Notes: generated by a model not told the origin, from the sequence alone. 64,000 bases of DNA from an uncultured Porphyromonadaceae bacterium (GCA_900545915.1 URAV01000002.1:62001-126000), one strand, 5' to 3'. Positions 9,219 through 17,778 are shown, counted from the first letter of the stretch. Numbers and translations: made by a program.

Positions 9219-10091
9219 ATGAATAGCGTATTGTTTACATTGGGTAGAGGAATCGGGCAAGTAATGTTCCAAAACAATGCTTTGTCCGGAATAATAATGC
9301 TATTGGGAATATTTCTCAATTCATGGCAGATGGGATTATTGGCTTTAGCCGGTAATGGCATAGGTACATTGACGGCATATTTATCGGGATATAAACAGGA
9401 AGATATAAGAGCTGGATTGTATGGCTTTAACGGTACGTTAGTGGGAATAGCAATAGGAGTATTTATGCAAATTTCGTTGTCATCTGTATTATTGATGGTT
9501 ATCGCATCTGCTTTTTCTACATGGGTTACCCGGTTGTTCGGTAAACAGAGGTGGTTGCCGGGATTTACAGCTCCGTTTATTATAACAGTGTGGTTGTTAT
9601 TGGGGATATGTTCACTCTTTCTCCCTTCATTATTGTTGTCGTCGTCTTCTTTTGTTATGGAATATAATCCGGACTTATTCCGTGCGTTCAGCTTGAATAT
9701 CGGTCAGGTCATGTTTCAGGGAGAGACAATCGTCTCTGGATTGTTTTTTTTAGCAGCGATTTTTATAAATTCTCGTTTAAATGCTTTTTATGTGGTACTG
9801 GCGTCTTTATTATCTGTTGTTGTCTCTTTGTTTTCGGGAGTCGAATACTCGGTATTGAATATGGGACTGATGGGATATAACGGTGTGTTGTGCGCAATTG
9901 CTCTGGGTGATAAAACATGGAAAGGAGCATTTTATGCAGTATTATCTGTCTTGATATCGATGTTATTACAATTTGTTGGGATGAAATTAGGAATTGTTAC
10001 GCTAACTGCACCGTTTGTCTTGTCTGTATGGTGTACAATGGGAATCAACAAATTGGCATCCGGAAAAAAGAAGATGAACGTTCTTATTTGA
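9219..10091 (+). CDS. Urea transporter (UT family)
   Basis: Inner-membrane channel-type urea transporter (290 residues). The internal duplication typical of the family is visible: IGQVMFQNNALSG with LYGFNGTLVGIA in the first half, and IGQVMFQGETIVSG with LMGYNGVLCAIALG in the second. Hydrophobic segments fill the whole protein. No urease or urea amidolyase genes occur in this window, so the pathway it feeds must be elsewhere or the physiological solute may differ. A fragment of the dispersed repeat (GCAGGCTCT around 10125-10133) follows the gene. Confidence 0.85.
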   Translation: MNSVLFTLGRGIGQVMFQNNALSGIIMLLGIFLNSWQMGLLALAGNGIGTLTAYLSGYKQEDIRAGLYGFNGTLVGIAIGVFMQISLSSVLLMVIASAFSTWVTRLFGKQRWLPGFTAPFIITVWLLLGICSLFLPSLLLSSSSFVMEYNPDLFRAFSLNIGQVMFQGETIVSGLFFLAAIFINSRLNAFYVVLASLLSVVVSLFSGVEYSVLNMGLMGYNGVLCAIALGDKTWKGAFYAVLSVLISMLLQFVGMKLGIVTLTAPFVLSVWCTMGINKLASGKKKMNVLI

Positions 10092-10135
10092 TGATGTAAG
10101 ATTTTTAACTGACGGAAAATTTATGCAGGCTCTTT

Positions 10136-11074
10136 TTAATGAATAGTCTTCTTTTTAATCGGGAGTTTGGGAAACATTTTTCTGAAACGAACCATATAAG
10201 TAGTTATATTTCCTCCTGCGATAATAAGGGTTACCGCCAAAATGATCATTAGTATTCCGCAGCACAATCTTGGAGTCAGAACTTCTCCGAAAACAGTTAC
10301 TCCGAAAAAAACGGCAGTCAAAGGTTCTAATGCTCCGAGAATAGCAGTCGGAGTAGATCCTATATATTGAACAGCTTGAGTAGTACAGAGGAAGGATATG
10401 GCTGTCGGGAAAATAGCCAAAGCTATTAAATTCCCCCAAAGATACCATGTATCGACGGTGAGTAAGCTTTTCCCGAAATCGACACGCACCAGGAACAGAG
10501 TCATTCCGAATAATAAAATGTAAAAAGTAAGTTTGAGTGTTGCGACATCTTTTAATACCGACCTGTTGACACCGACGATGTAAGTTGCATAAGAGAGTGC
10601 GGAAACCATTACCAAAATTATTCCGGTCGTACTAAGCGTCGATCCGTCACCGGTTTTATAGAGTAATCCGATACCTACTAATGCCAACAAAATGCAAGAA
10701 ACAGTTAGTAGAGTCAACTTTTCCTTAAATGCGAAAGCCATGATCAGAGCTACCATAATCGGGTAAACAAACAATAATGTCGATGCAATACCGGCTTCCA
10801 TATAATTGTAGCTTAAAAATAGAGCCAACGAGGAAAGGGCTACTAATAGCCCCATGATGACTAATGGCAATACTTCTTTACGTTTTAGTTTAAAATTGCG
10901 TCCTCTTGCCTTGATCATAATCCCTAATACCGGGATGGCGAACAGATATCTGAAAAAAAGAACAGAATCCGGGTTCATCCCTGCTTTGTATAAAGGGAGA
11001 GCAAACAAAGGATTCATTCCGTAAGCTGCAGCTGCGATAATACCTAAGATATAACCTTTAGTCTTTGTGTTCAT
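10136..11074 (-). CDS. EamA-family (DMT superfamily) transporter
   Basis: Ten-segment inner-membrane transporter of the drug/metabolite superfamily, with two EamA repeats. The first runs from about residue 8 (GIIAAAAYGMNPLFALPLY) and the second from about 150 (ILVMVSALSYATYIVGVNR). The second repeat ends with the characteristic stretch GALEPLTAVFFGVTVFGE. It may export metabolites or amino acids; the substrate is unknown. It is divergent from lutA, and a TATCTTTG promoter box is found at 11152-11159 on its strand. Confidence 0.88.
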   Translation of the reverse strand: MNTKTKGYILGIIAAAAYGMNPLFALPLYKAGMNPDSVLFFRYLFAIPVLGIMIKARGRNFKLKRKEVLPLVIMGLLVALSSLALFLSYNYMEAGIASTLLFVYPIMVALIMAFAFKEKLTLLTVSCILLALVGIGLLYKTGDGSTLSTTGIILVMVSALSYATYIVGVNRSVLKDVATLKLTFYILLFGMTLFLVRVDFGKSLLTVDTWYLWGNLIALAIFPTAISFLCTTQAVQYIGSTPTAILGALEPLTAVFFGVTVFGEVLTPRLCCGILMIILAVTLIIAGGNITTYMVRFRKMFPKLPIKKKTIH

Positions 11075-11151
11075 ATTTTTATAATTGACTGGTCGATCAA
11101 TCGTTTGCTTTCTTTTTTTTCGTTAATTGTAAATCGTCGGAAAAACGTCTG

Positions 11152-11159
11152 CAAAGATA
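11152..11159 (-). promoter_or_regulatory. -7 box TATCTTTG for the EamA transporter
   Basis: On the minus strand this reads TATCTTTG, an exact TAnnTTTG match 78 bp upstream of the transporter start. Confidence 0.55.
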
Positions 11160-11206
11160 CGTTATTGTTTTTGGAAAATATTCTTGTTCGCTATACATCT
11201 TTCTTT

Positions 11207-11214
11207 TAATTTTG
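11207..11214 (+). promoter_or_regulatory. -7 box TAATTTTG for lutABC
   Basis: TAATTTTG matches TAnnTTTG. A TTG lies at 11184-11186, 20 bp upstream, which is the expected -33/-7 spacing. The lutA ATG is 37 bp downstream. Confidence 0.6.
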
Positions 11215-11250
11215 TATTTAACATAGTAGAATTGAATTATTCGTTGGAAG

Positions 11251-11994
11251 ATGATGAAAGTAGCTCTATTTATCCCTTGCTATATCAATGCGGTATATCC
11301 TCAGGTAGGCGTTGCTTCATATAAGTTGCTGAAAAGTTTGGGTATAGATGTAGATTATCCGATAGACCAGACTTGTTGCGGTCAACCGATGGCGAATGCC
11401 GGGTTTGAAAATGAAGCAGTCGATTTAGCCCGTCGTTTTGATGAATGTTTTAAAGATTACGATTATATAGTAGGACCTTCGGCAAGTTGTGTCGTATTTG
11501 TCCGGGATAATTATGGGCGGCTGTTGCAAAAAGATAAGCATCGTTGCGCCAGTGAAGGTAAGATATATGATATCTGTGAATTTATTCATGATGTGATTAA
11601 GCCGACATCTCTGAAAGCGAGGTTTCCTTATAAGGTAAGTATCCAGAACAGCTGTCATGGGGTTCGTTTGATGAATTTGTCGTCTCCGAGTGAATTGAAT
11701 ATCCCATATTTCAGTAAATTGCGGGATTTGTTGTCTTTGGTGGAAGGAGTAGAAATCGTAGAACCGGAACGAAAAGACGAATGTTGTGGTTTTGGCGGGA
11801 TGTTTGCCATAGAAGAAGATGCCGTATCTGTGCAAATGGGACATGATAAAATAATGCGACATATAGCTACCGGGGCAGAATATATTGTAGGAGCGGACAG
11901 TTCGTGTTTAATGCATCAGAACGGTATTATTCTCCGGGAGAAACTACCGATAAAGACATTGCATATCGTTGAAGTTTTAGCAGCAGGATTATGA
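11251..11994 (+). CDS. lutA: Lactate utilisation protein A, (Fe-S)-binding subunit
   Basis: First subunit of the LutABC (YkgEFG-type) L-lactate oxidation complex in the cytoplasm. The protein (247 residues) carries two cysteine-rich CCG domains: TCCGQPMANAGF near residue 41 and ECCGFGGMF near residue 173, with further single cysteines (NSCHGVR). Two ATG codons in tandem (11251, 11254) are equally possible starts. It overlaps lutB by 4 bp, and the three genes form a compact operon with its own promoter. Confidence 0.92.
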   Translation: MMKVALFIPCYINAVYPQVGVASYKLLKSLGIDVDYPIDQTCCGQPMANAGFENEAVDLARRFDECFKDYDYIVGPSASCVVFVRDNYGRLLQKDKHRCASEGKIYDICEFIHDVIKPTSLKARFPYKVSIQNSCHGVRLMNLSSPSELNIPYFSKLRDLLSLVEGVEIVEPERKDECCGFGGMFAIEEDAVSVQMGHDKIMRHIATGAEYIVGADSSCLMHQNGIILREKLPIKTLHIVEVLAAGL

Positions 11995-13358
11995 GTACGA
12001 AACATTCTAAGGCGGCAGCAGAGTTTTTGAAAAATAAAAAACAAGCTGCATGGCATGATGAAACTCTTTGGTTGGTAAGAGAAAAACGGGATAAATTGAG
12101 TAAGGAAATTCCTGAATGGGAAGAACTGCGTGATATGGCTTGTGCTACCAAGTTATATAGTAACAGCCATTTGGATGAGCTTTTAGTGGAGTTTGAGGCA
12201 AATGCTCAGGCAAATGGCGCTCATGTACATTGGGCGAAGGATGGTGAGGAGTATTGTAACATCGTTTATCGCATCTTGGAACAGCATGGTGTCAGGCATT
12301 TTATTAAGAGCAAGTCGATGTTGGCGGAGGAGTGTGAATTGAATCCTTTTCTTGAAAGTAAAGGGATTGAGGTAGTGGAGAGTGACTTGGGTGAGCGTAT
12401 TTTGCAATTGATGCATCTTAAACCCAGCCATATTGTTCTTCCTGCTATTCATATAAAGAGAGAACAGGTCGGGAAATTATTCGAAAAAGAGATGGGTACG
12501 AAAAAAGGAAATTTTGACCCTACTTATTTAACTCATGCTGCCCGGAAGAATCTTCGCCAAAAATTTATTCACGCTGAAGCCGCAATGACCGGATGCAACT
12601 TTGCCGTGGCATCTACGGGCGAAGTTGTCGTGTGTACCAATGAGGGAAACGCCGATATGGGAGTTTCTCAGCCTAAATTGCAGATTGCGGCTTTCGGAAT
12701 AGAGAAAATTGTTCCGGATCGTAAATCTTTAAGTATATTTACCCGGTTATTGGCTCGTTCGGCAACAGGACAACCTATAACGACATATACCTCTCATTAT
12801 CGTAAGCCGAGAGCAGGAGGGGAGTTTCATATTATATTGGTCGATAATGGCCGTAGTAAGATTCTTGCCGATCAAAATCATATAAAAGCGTTGAATTGTA
12901 TACGTTGTGGAGCTTGTATGAATACGTGTCCCGTATATCGTAGAAGCGGAGGTTATTCATATACCTATTTTATTCCCGGACCTATCGGCATCAATTTGGG
13001 AATGTTGAAAGCCCCATTACGTTATTCAGATAACGTTTCTGCTTGTTCGTTGTGTTATTCATGTTCGAATGTTTGTCCGGCTAAGGTGGATCTGGCAGAA
13101 CAAATTTATTTGTGGAGACAAGGTTTGGATAAACTTAATAAGGCTGATCGAATGAAAAAAATAATGTCAGGAGGTATGAAATTTATAATGAAACGTCCTC
13201 CGGTTTTTAATACAGCATTGAGATTGGCCCCGTTATCTAATCGCATGCCCCGTTATCTTATTTATAATAAATTGAATGCTTGGGGAAATGGTCGTGAGAT
13301 GCCGGAATTCTCAGAAAAGAGTTTTAATGAAATGTGGAAAAATGGAGATGTGAAGTGA
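11991..13358 (+). CDS. lutB: Lactate utilisation protein B, iron-sulfur subunit
   Basis: LutB-type iron-sulfur protein (455 residues) with an N-terminal LUD domain (ending around residue 290 with FHIILVDNGRS) and two [4Fe-4S] ferredoxin motifs: CIRCGACMNTCP (Cys303, 306, 309, 313) and CSLCYSCSNVCP (Cys352, 355, 358, 362). A C-terminal DUF3390-like tail follows. It transfers electrons from lactate oxidation, working with LutA and LutC. It starts within the lutA stop (ATGA overlap). Confidence 0.93.
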   Translation: MSTKHSKAAAEFLKNKKQAAWHDETLWLVREKRDKLSKEIPEWEELRDMACATKLYSNSHLDELLVEFEANAQANGAHVHWAKDGEEYCNIVYRILEQHGVRHFIKSKSMLAEECELNPFLESKGIEVVESDLGERILQLMHLKPSHIVLPAIHIKREQVGKLFEKEMGTKKGNFDPTYLTHAARKNLRQKFIHAEAAMTGCNFAVASTGEVVVCTNEGNADMGVSQPKLQIAAFGIEKIVPDRKSLSIFTRLLARSATGQPITTYTSHYRKPRAGGEFHIILVDNGRSKILADQNHIKALNCIRCGACMNTCPVYRRSGGYSYTYFIPGPIGINLGMLKAPLRYSDNVSACSLCYSCSNVCPAKVDLAEQIYLWRQGLDKLNKADRMKKIMSGGMKFIMKRPPVFNTALRLAPLSNRMPRYLIYNKLNAWGNGREMPEFSEKSFNEMWKNGDVK

Positions 13359-13360
13359 TT

Positions 13361-13948
13361 ATGAGCAGTAGAGAAAATATATTGCAGAATATCTGGAATG
13401 CTGTGCATAAAAAATATGAAAAACCGGAATTAGAAGCTTTGAAAAAGCATGCTTTAGTTTATCCGGACGTGATAATGCAATTTCAAAGTATAATAAAACA
13501 AGTCGGTGGAGAATCGTACCTGCTGAATAAGGGTGAGGATATTAATGATATAATCATAAAAGCATATCCCGAAGCAAAGCGTATAGCTTCTAATATCAGT
13601 GGAATTTCTTGTGCGACATTTAATCCGGATGATGTCGCTGATCCGGCGGATTTGGATGGGACGGATCTTGCAATTGTTTCAGGTAAGATGGGTGTGGCCG
13701 AAAATGGAGCTGTCTGGATAGAACAGGATGTAAAGTTGCGAGCTATTTATTTTATTGCGGAAAAGCTCGTTATTTTATTAGATAAGGAGAATATCGTAAA
13801 TAATATGCACGAGGCATACGAGGAAATCGATACGGGAGAATATGGTTTTGGCGTGTTTATTTCCGGACCGTCTAAAACTGCTGATATAGAGCAAGCATTG
13901 GTTATGGGGGCTCATGGCGCACGGGATGTGATGATAATATTGAAATGA
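13361..13948 (+). CDS. lutC: Lactate utilisation protein C, LUD domain
   Basis: Single LUD domain protein, third subunit of the LutABC complex. Visible family features include DGTDLAIVSGKMGVAENGAVWIE and the C-terminal FGVFISGPSKTADIE...GAHGARD, which matches the canonical GPSxTADIE motif. The ATG at 13361, two bases after the lutB stop, is preferred over an in-frame GTG at 13334 that would overlap lutB by 25 bp. I see no clear terminator downstream. Confidence 0.92.
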   Translation: MSSRENILQNIWNAVHKKYEKPELEALKKHALVYPDVIMQFQSIIKQVGGESYLLNKGEDINDIIIKAYPEAKRIASNISGISCATFNPDDVADPADLDGTDLAIVSGKMGVAENGAVWIEQDVKLRAIYFIAEKLVILLDKENIVNNMHEAYEEIDTGEYGFGVFISGPSKTADIEQALVMGAHGARDVMIILK

Positions 13949-14054
13949 TACCGTTAATTTAATTTTTTGTAAGTAAAAAATCTTTGATCCCTATTGTTAT
14001 ATGAGTTAGAGCTTGTCGTATATTTATACGTTAGTTAATAGCTATTATAATACA

Positions 14055-14062
14055 TACCTTTG
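14055..14062 (+). promoter_or_regulatory. -7 box TACCTTTG upstream of the candidate small RNA
   Basis: Exact TAnnTTTG match, with a weak TTAG 20 bp upstream. Predicted transcription would begin around 14069, about 155 bp ahead of the winged-helix gene. The segment before it (13949-14054) holds a solo end of the dispersed repeat (AGAGCTTGTCGTATATTT, from 14008). Confidence 0.5.
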
Positions 14063-14068
14063 AATAGA

Positions 14069-14180
14069 CGTGGAGCAAGACCGAATGGCTTGTGGTTCAA
14101 GAAGCTGTTTCAGACGTTCCGTCCCCCTGCCTTTACATCTGAAATCTGGATAGTTCGTTGGGAGTATACTCATTTTTTAT
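14069..14180 (+). ncRNA. Candidate structured small RNA or 5' leader
   Basis: This stretch is GC-richer than its surroundings and begins just after a promoter box. It folds on paper into CAAG(A)CC-GAAT-GGCTTG (14076-14092) and a TTTCAGA/TCTGAAA stem (14108-14114 with 14138-14144) enclosing a small GACG-TTC-CGTC hairpin. It ends with the palindrome GAGTATACTC (14162-14171) followed by ATTTTTTA, which could terminate transcription. It could be a stand-alone RNA or the leader of the winged-helix gene. I cannot assign it to a known RNA family. Confidence 0.4.
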
Positions 14181-14222
14181 GTAAAAATTTGTTTTTCTGA
14201 ATAAATTGAGTTATCTTGAGAC

Positions 14223-14474
14223 ATGAACTTTAAAAATAAAATTACTATGGAAATGATACCTATCGGAAAAAATGCAGGAATGCTATGGAATCTTTTGGAG
14301 AGTGGTTCTGAGTTTTCTGTCAGCCAGCTTATTTCTAAATTAGATATGACACGAGACGATCTTTTTTCTGCTATCGGCTGGTTAGCTCGTGAAGGGAAAA
14401 TATATTGTCGGAAACAGGATAATGAACTTTTTTTCAGTAACAAATGCATTCAAGGTTATTTTCATTTCGGATAG
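14223..14474 (+). CDS. Small winged helix-turn-helix protein (DUF2582-like)
   Basis: An 83-residue protein consisting almost entirely of one winged helix-turn-helix domain (LWNLLESGSEFSVSQLISKL...RDDLFSAIGWLAREGKIYC), as in the Bacteroidales DUF2582 family. Whether it binds DNA itself is not established. The start is either the ATG at 14223 or the one at 14247, which removes a poorly conserved eight-residue tail. It lies directly downstream of the candidate RNA and is followed five bases later by a dispersed repeat. Confidence 0.8.
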   Translation: MNFKNKITMEMIPIGKNAGMLWNLLESGSEFSVSQLISKLDMTRDDLFSAIGWLAREGKIYCRKQDNELFFSNKCIQGYFHFG

Positions 14475-14478
14475 TCTT

Positions 14479-14649
14479 AGAGTCTGTCTAAATTTTCCGA
14501 CAAGAGACATTATCAGGTTATCTTTGTGTTTTTTCTTGATCTGTTTTTAGTTTTTATTTGTGGTAGTCTGCTTCCTTTTTATAGAAACGACAAAACATCC
14601 TTGAAAGAATTTTTCAAAACTGACCCAAATGAAATTGAACAGGCTTTCT
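14479..14649 (+). repeat. Dispersed intergenic repeat, copy B
   Basis: Forward copy beginning AGAGTCTGTCTAAATTTTCCG and ending near AACAGGCTTTCT (171 bp). It shares ATTATCAGGTTAT, GTGTTTT and CAAAACTGACCC blocks with the copy at 21000. It lies immediately after the winged-helix gene. The rest of this 360-bp gap holds a terminator and the left end of the transposon. Confidence 0.8.
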
Positions 14650-14681
14650 ATATTTAGTGTAGTATTTTGTTATCTTAAAAT

Positions 14682-14718
14682 AAAAAGAGTCCAGTCATTA
14701 AATGAGCGGACTCTTTTT
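14682..14718. terminator. Bidirectional terminator, displaced from the PiT gene
   Basis: A perfect 11-bp stem, AAAAAGAGTCC / GGACTCTTTTT. It lies 12 bp from the left copy of the 8-bp target duplication. Before the transposon inserted, it would therefore have stood about 11 bp downstream of the PiT transporter stop codon, so it is most simply read as that gene's original terminator. Confidence 0.75.
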
Positions 14719-14729
14719 ATGAATCATTT

Positions 14730-14737
14730 AAAAATTA
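14730..14737. repeat. 8-bp target-site duplication, left copy
   Basis: AAAAATTA directly abuts the left inverted repeat and is identical to 18623-18630 at the other end. Eight bases is the duplication length known for IS1595-family insertions. Confidence 0.9.
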
Positions 14738-14780
14738 GGCACCTACATACAAGTTTACACCAACGATTTAGAGATAGAAA

Positions 14781-14817
14781 AATCCCCTTGCCGTAACTTA
14801 TTTACAACAAGGGGATT
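14781..14817 (-). terminator. Terminator of the cargo lipoprotein gene
   Basis: A perfect 10-bp stem, AATCCCCTTG / CAAGGGGATT. On the minus strand it is followed by TTTTTC, and it sits 18 bp beyond the lipoprotein stop codon. Confidence 0.75.
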
Positions 14818-14834
14818 GCTTTGTTTTTATTGTA

Positions 14835-16088
14835 TCAATTCAACGAAATAAGATTGATGATTTTATTTCCGTTATCAGCAGCACTGTTGATTACTACTTC
14901 ATCAGTTTCAGTGATAGTTCCTACGACATTAATACCGTCCGAATATCTGAAACCGCTGAATGTAATATTAGGATTTTCAGGGCTTGTAGAAATACTTTGT
15001 ATTTCATATTCCGAGACTTGAAATTGCGATTCTTGATAATCTTTCATTGCTGTTTTTGAGAACATTGTATTGTTTAGAATATACCATGCTTTGCTTGTAC
15101 AGATATTTCCGATGTTCACATACTTGTCCAGTTTAACACATTGCTCTCCGTCAAACTCTAAATTCCCATTTATTACCATTGTGTTGCGTACATAGTTTGG
15201 TATAAATTCCCAATAAGTATCATCATTCGGTATTGTACATATTACCTTTTCTTTTAATTCATTGTTACCGATAGTCTCATGCTTAATAATCTCTTTATCA
15301 CGAATTGAATACAAATCACCATTGAAAATAAAGGTATAAATATCCGCAATCGGATACATTCTTCCTCCCGGACATTTTACACGACAATTTTGTTGCTGTT
15401 CCATGCCATTCCAATATACAACAAAGCCATCGTCAGTTACTGCAAAGTTATCAAAGCGTATATCATCTGGCAACAAAGCCTCGATAGTCATTGTTTCTGG
15501 CGACAACTTTAAGACCTGTTCACCGTTCAAATAACCTTTGTAATAGATATTGCCTTGTTTGTCCGTGAATATATTATCGTCTTTACTTGGTCTCGATACG
15601 TTTTCCGGAAACCTATATAATTTTTCAGTTTCTTTATTCAAGAGCATTGCGTAGTATGTATCTGCACCATGTGGCTCATTTGGTACGGAAATTATTGGAG
15701 CGTCATCACTGTGTGAATTATACCATTCTTGCATTATCCTATTTGTATCATAGTAGTCAGGGTACATCAATAACATCTTATCTGATAATTTATTGATTTC
15801 ATAGATGTTCAAAACATTTGTTTTACCGTCAGAACCTGTGATTATTAATTTGGATTCATTGCCATTTTGGTCAATCTTCCACACTCCACCAAAAGTTCCA
15901 GATTCTCCAGAACGAGTATTAGTACCTTCTTTCGTATAAATCATCTTTGCATCACGAACATTTACAGAGGAAAGATGCTTGTAGATTTCATTACGGTCAA
16001 ATTCCTGATAGTTTCCACTCTTTTCACAACTTGACAGCATTGTCCCAAACAGGAACAAACTTAAAACGAACGAATAACCTGTCTTCAT
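14835..16088 (-). CDS. Transposon-borne lipoprotein, possible beta-propeller
   Basis: A cargo gene of the IS1595-family element. The N-terminus is a lipoprotein signal peptide: hydrophobic run, then LSSC as lipobox. The ATG at 16088 gives a standard signal. An upstream in-frame ATG at 16112 would add eight residues. The mature protein (about 400 residues) has recurring short strands ending in aromatic or hydrophobic residues (KQGNIYYKGYLNGEQVLKLS, DDGFVVYWNG) that suggest a propeller of the 6-bladed type common in Bacteroidales lipoproteins. No catalytic motif is recognised and the function is unknown. It has its own promoter box and a long structured leader. Confidence 0.65.
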   Translation of the reverse strand: MKTGYSFVLSLFLFGTMLSSCEKSGNYQEFDRNEIYKHLSSVNVRDAKMIYTKEGTNTRSGESGTFGGVWKIDQNGNESKLIITGSDGKTNVLNIYEINKLSDKMLLMYPDYYDTNRIMQEWYNSHSDDAPIISVPNEPHGADTYYAMLLNKETEKLYRFPENVSRPSKDDNIFTDKQGNIYYKGYLNGEQVLKLSPETMTIEALLPDDIRFDNFAVTDDGFVVYWNGMEQQQNCRVKCPGGRMYPIADIYTFIFNGDLYSIRDKEIIKHETIGNNELKEKVICTIPNDDTYWEFIPNYVRNTMVINGNLEFDGEQCVKLDKYVNIGNICTSKAWYILNNTMFSKTAMKDYQESQFQVSEYEIQSISTSPENPNITFSGFRYSDGINVVGTITETDEVVINSAADNGNKIINLISLN

Positions 16089-16151
16089 ATTATCGGTCTT
16101 TATGTTCTTCACCAGCCCCCAAAAGAAGATATTACTTTATTAAATGGGAAA

Positions 16152-16230
16152 GCGTGAGGGCTGCTAACTTATTTCAACCGATAGGCGTCTGGAAATGCCG
16201 TGAACTAAAACAAGCAACAGTCCCTCACGC
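16152..16230 (-). promoter_or_regulatory. Structured leader hairpin of the cargo lipoprotein gene
   Basis: GCGTGAGGG (16152-16160) pairs perfectly with CCCTCACGC (16222-16230), and with one bulge the stem extends to 12 bp. It lies in the roughly 275-base 5' untranslated region (16089-16362) between the promoter box and the lipoprotein start. The same leader has a duplicated motif (GTTAGCAGCCCTC and GTTAGCATCTCTC on the minus strand), so alternative pairings are possible. The rest of the 16113-16517 gap has no gene. Confidence 0.4.
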
Positions 16231-16362
16231 CATATTACATGACGCGAGAGATGCTAACTCATTCTCGTTCACCTATTAGTTTTCCAGACTTTATCGGTGA
16301 GAATCAGTTAAACACTTTCGTGTATTCTATTCTACTATGTCTGCCATATTTCTATGACGTTG

Positions 16363-16370
16363 CAAAGATA
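16363..16370 (-). promoter_or_regulatory. -7 box TATCTTTG for the cargo lipoprotein
   Basis: On the minus strand this is an exact TAnnTTTG match about 275 bases upstream of the lipoprotein ATG at 16088. No convincing -33 element is seen. Confidence 0.5.
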
Positions 16371-16517
16371 CTCAATTTATCATGATTCTCAATACATAAA
16401 TGCCTCAAAAATCACAGGTTAGCAAACATTAGCGGGTGTTCAACATACATCAGCAATTTATATTTCCCCGGAAAAATGGATATATCTATCTTCGACATAT
16501 AACAAATAACGAGTAAT

Positions 16518-17450
16518 ATGATAGATTTCAAATTCAAAACATTAACAGAACTAATTAAGACATTCCCTGATGAACAGAAATGTATTGATTTTCTGGAGAA
16601 AGTTCTCTGGAACGGTAATCCCGTATCTCCATTTGACCCGACATCGAAAGTCTATAAATGTAAGAACAACCGTTATCGCTGCAAGAATACGGGTAAGTAT
16701 TTCAATATTAAGACGGGTACTATCTTCGAGAACACAAAGGTGTCACTTCAAAACTGGTTCATTGCCATTTGGATGTGTATGTCTCACAAAGGCGGTCTTT
16801 CTTCTATGGAACTTCAAAGAGAACTCGGTGTAACTCAGAAAACAGCTTGGTTTATGTTGCAGCGTATCAGAAAATGTTGTGAATGTGAGAATCAATCTAT
16901 ACTTGACAACGAAGTGGAAATGGATGAAACTTACGTAGGTGGTAAGAATAAAAACCGACACGCAAACAAAAGAATCAAAGAGTGTCAGGGACGAAGCTGC
17001 AAGGGTAAAACTCCGGTGTTCGGTATGATTGAACGTAACGGTAAAGTTGTGGCTCGTGTAGTTTCTTCAACTACCGCAAAGGATTTAATGCCGAGGATTA
17101 TCACGCATGTTAATTCATTTGCTACTGTATATACTGATGAATGGGGCGCTTATAATGGTCTGAAACATACTTATGACCATCATATCGTACGTCATAATAT
17201 CAAAGAGTATGTGAATGGTAAAGCGCATACGAATAACATAGAAAACTTCTGGGGAAACTTCAAACGTGCAATAATTGGTGTATATCGTGTTGTTTCGCCA
17301 CAACACCTCCAATTTTATGTGAATGAGTTCGTTTTCAGAAGAAATACTTGTAAATTTGTACCCAGCGATAGATTCTTGCATCTTATGGAGAATGTACAAG
17401 GGTATCGGTTAAAATATAAAGAATTGATTGAATATGCTCGTTGTAGTTGA
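16518..17450 (+). CDS. IS1595-family (ISXO2-like) transposase
   Basis: DDE transposase that moves the surrounding element. Residues about 15-75 resemble the zinc-ribbon N-terminal domain, although the cysteine pairs are degenerate (YKCKNNRYRCKNTGKYF). The catalytic domain shows VEMDETYVGG (Asp136), TDEWGAY (Asp207) and NNIENFWGNFKR (Glu242), the ISXO2-like DDE signature. Length (310 residues) is normal and no frame disruption is seen. The next ORF starts 17 bp before its stop. Confidence 0.93.
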   Translation: MIDFKFKTLTELIKTFPDEQKCIDFLEKVLWNGNPVSPFDPTSKVYKCKNNRYRCKNTGKYFNIKTGTIFENTKVSLQNWFIAIWMCMSHKGGLSSMELQRELGVTQKTAWFMLQRIRKCCECENQSILDNEVEMDETYVGGKNKNRHANKRIKECQGRSCKGKTPVFGMIERNGKVVARVVSSTTAKDLMPRIITHVNSFATVYTDEWGAYNGLKHTYDHHIVRHNIKEYVNGKAHTNNIENFWGNFKRAIIGVYRVVSPQHLQFYVNEFVFRRNTCKFVPSDRFLHLMENVQGYRLKYKELIEYARCS

Positions 17451-17778
17451 ATATATATCGGAAATAAAAATTGAAAAAACGGTAATACCCGTTTATGTTA
17501 CTGACGACAGCCGCATGTATGTCGGTATGGAGATTATGCCTTATCTGAAAACTCTACGTCAAGTAAAACAAACTATCATAACAGACAAGGACGGAATACA
17601 ATATGATGTATATCCTATTCTTGAAGTATTCAAGTTTATAAAGAACAGAAAACTTGTCTCGTTAGACACATCATCTATCTATAAAAAACAACATGCTCTT
17701 ATTCCGAATAATGAAACCACTGAAAGCGAATTTGCCTTAACCATTAAAAGGATAATGATTCCGAAAAAGAAGAAGTAA
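17434..17778 (+). CDS. Hypothetical transposon cargo protein
   Basis: Small protein of about 114 residues, unrecognised. The ATG at 17434 overlaps the transposase stop by 17 bp, suggesting coupled translation. The N-terminal half has alternating hydrophobic strands (VVVEYISEIKIEKTVIPVYV), and the end is very lysine-rich (PKKKK). It could be an accessory protein of the element. Confidence 0.5.
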   Translation: MLVVVEYISEIKIEKTVIPVYVTDDSRMYVGMEIMPYLKTLRQVKQTIITDKDGIQYDVYPILEVFKFIKNRKLVSLDTSSIYKKQHALIPNNETTESEFALTIKRIMIPKKKK

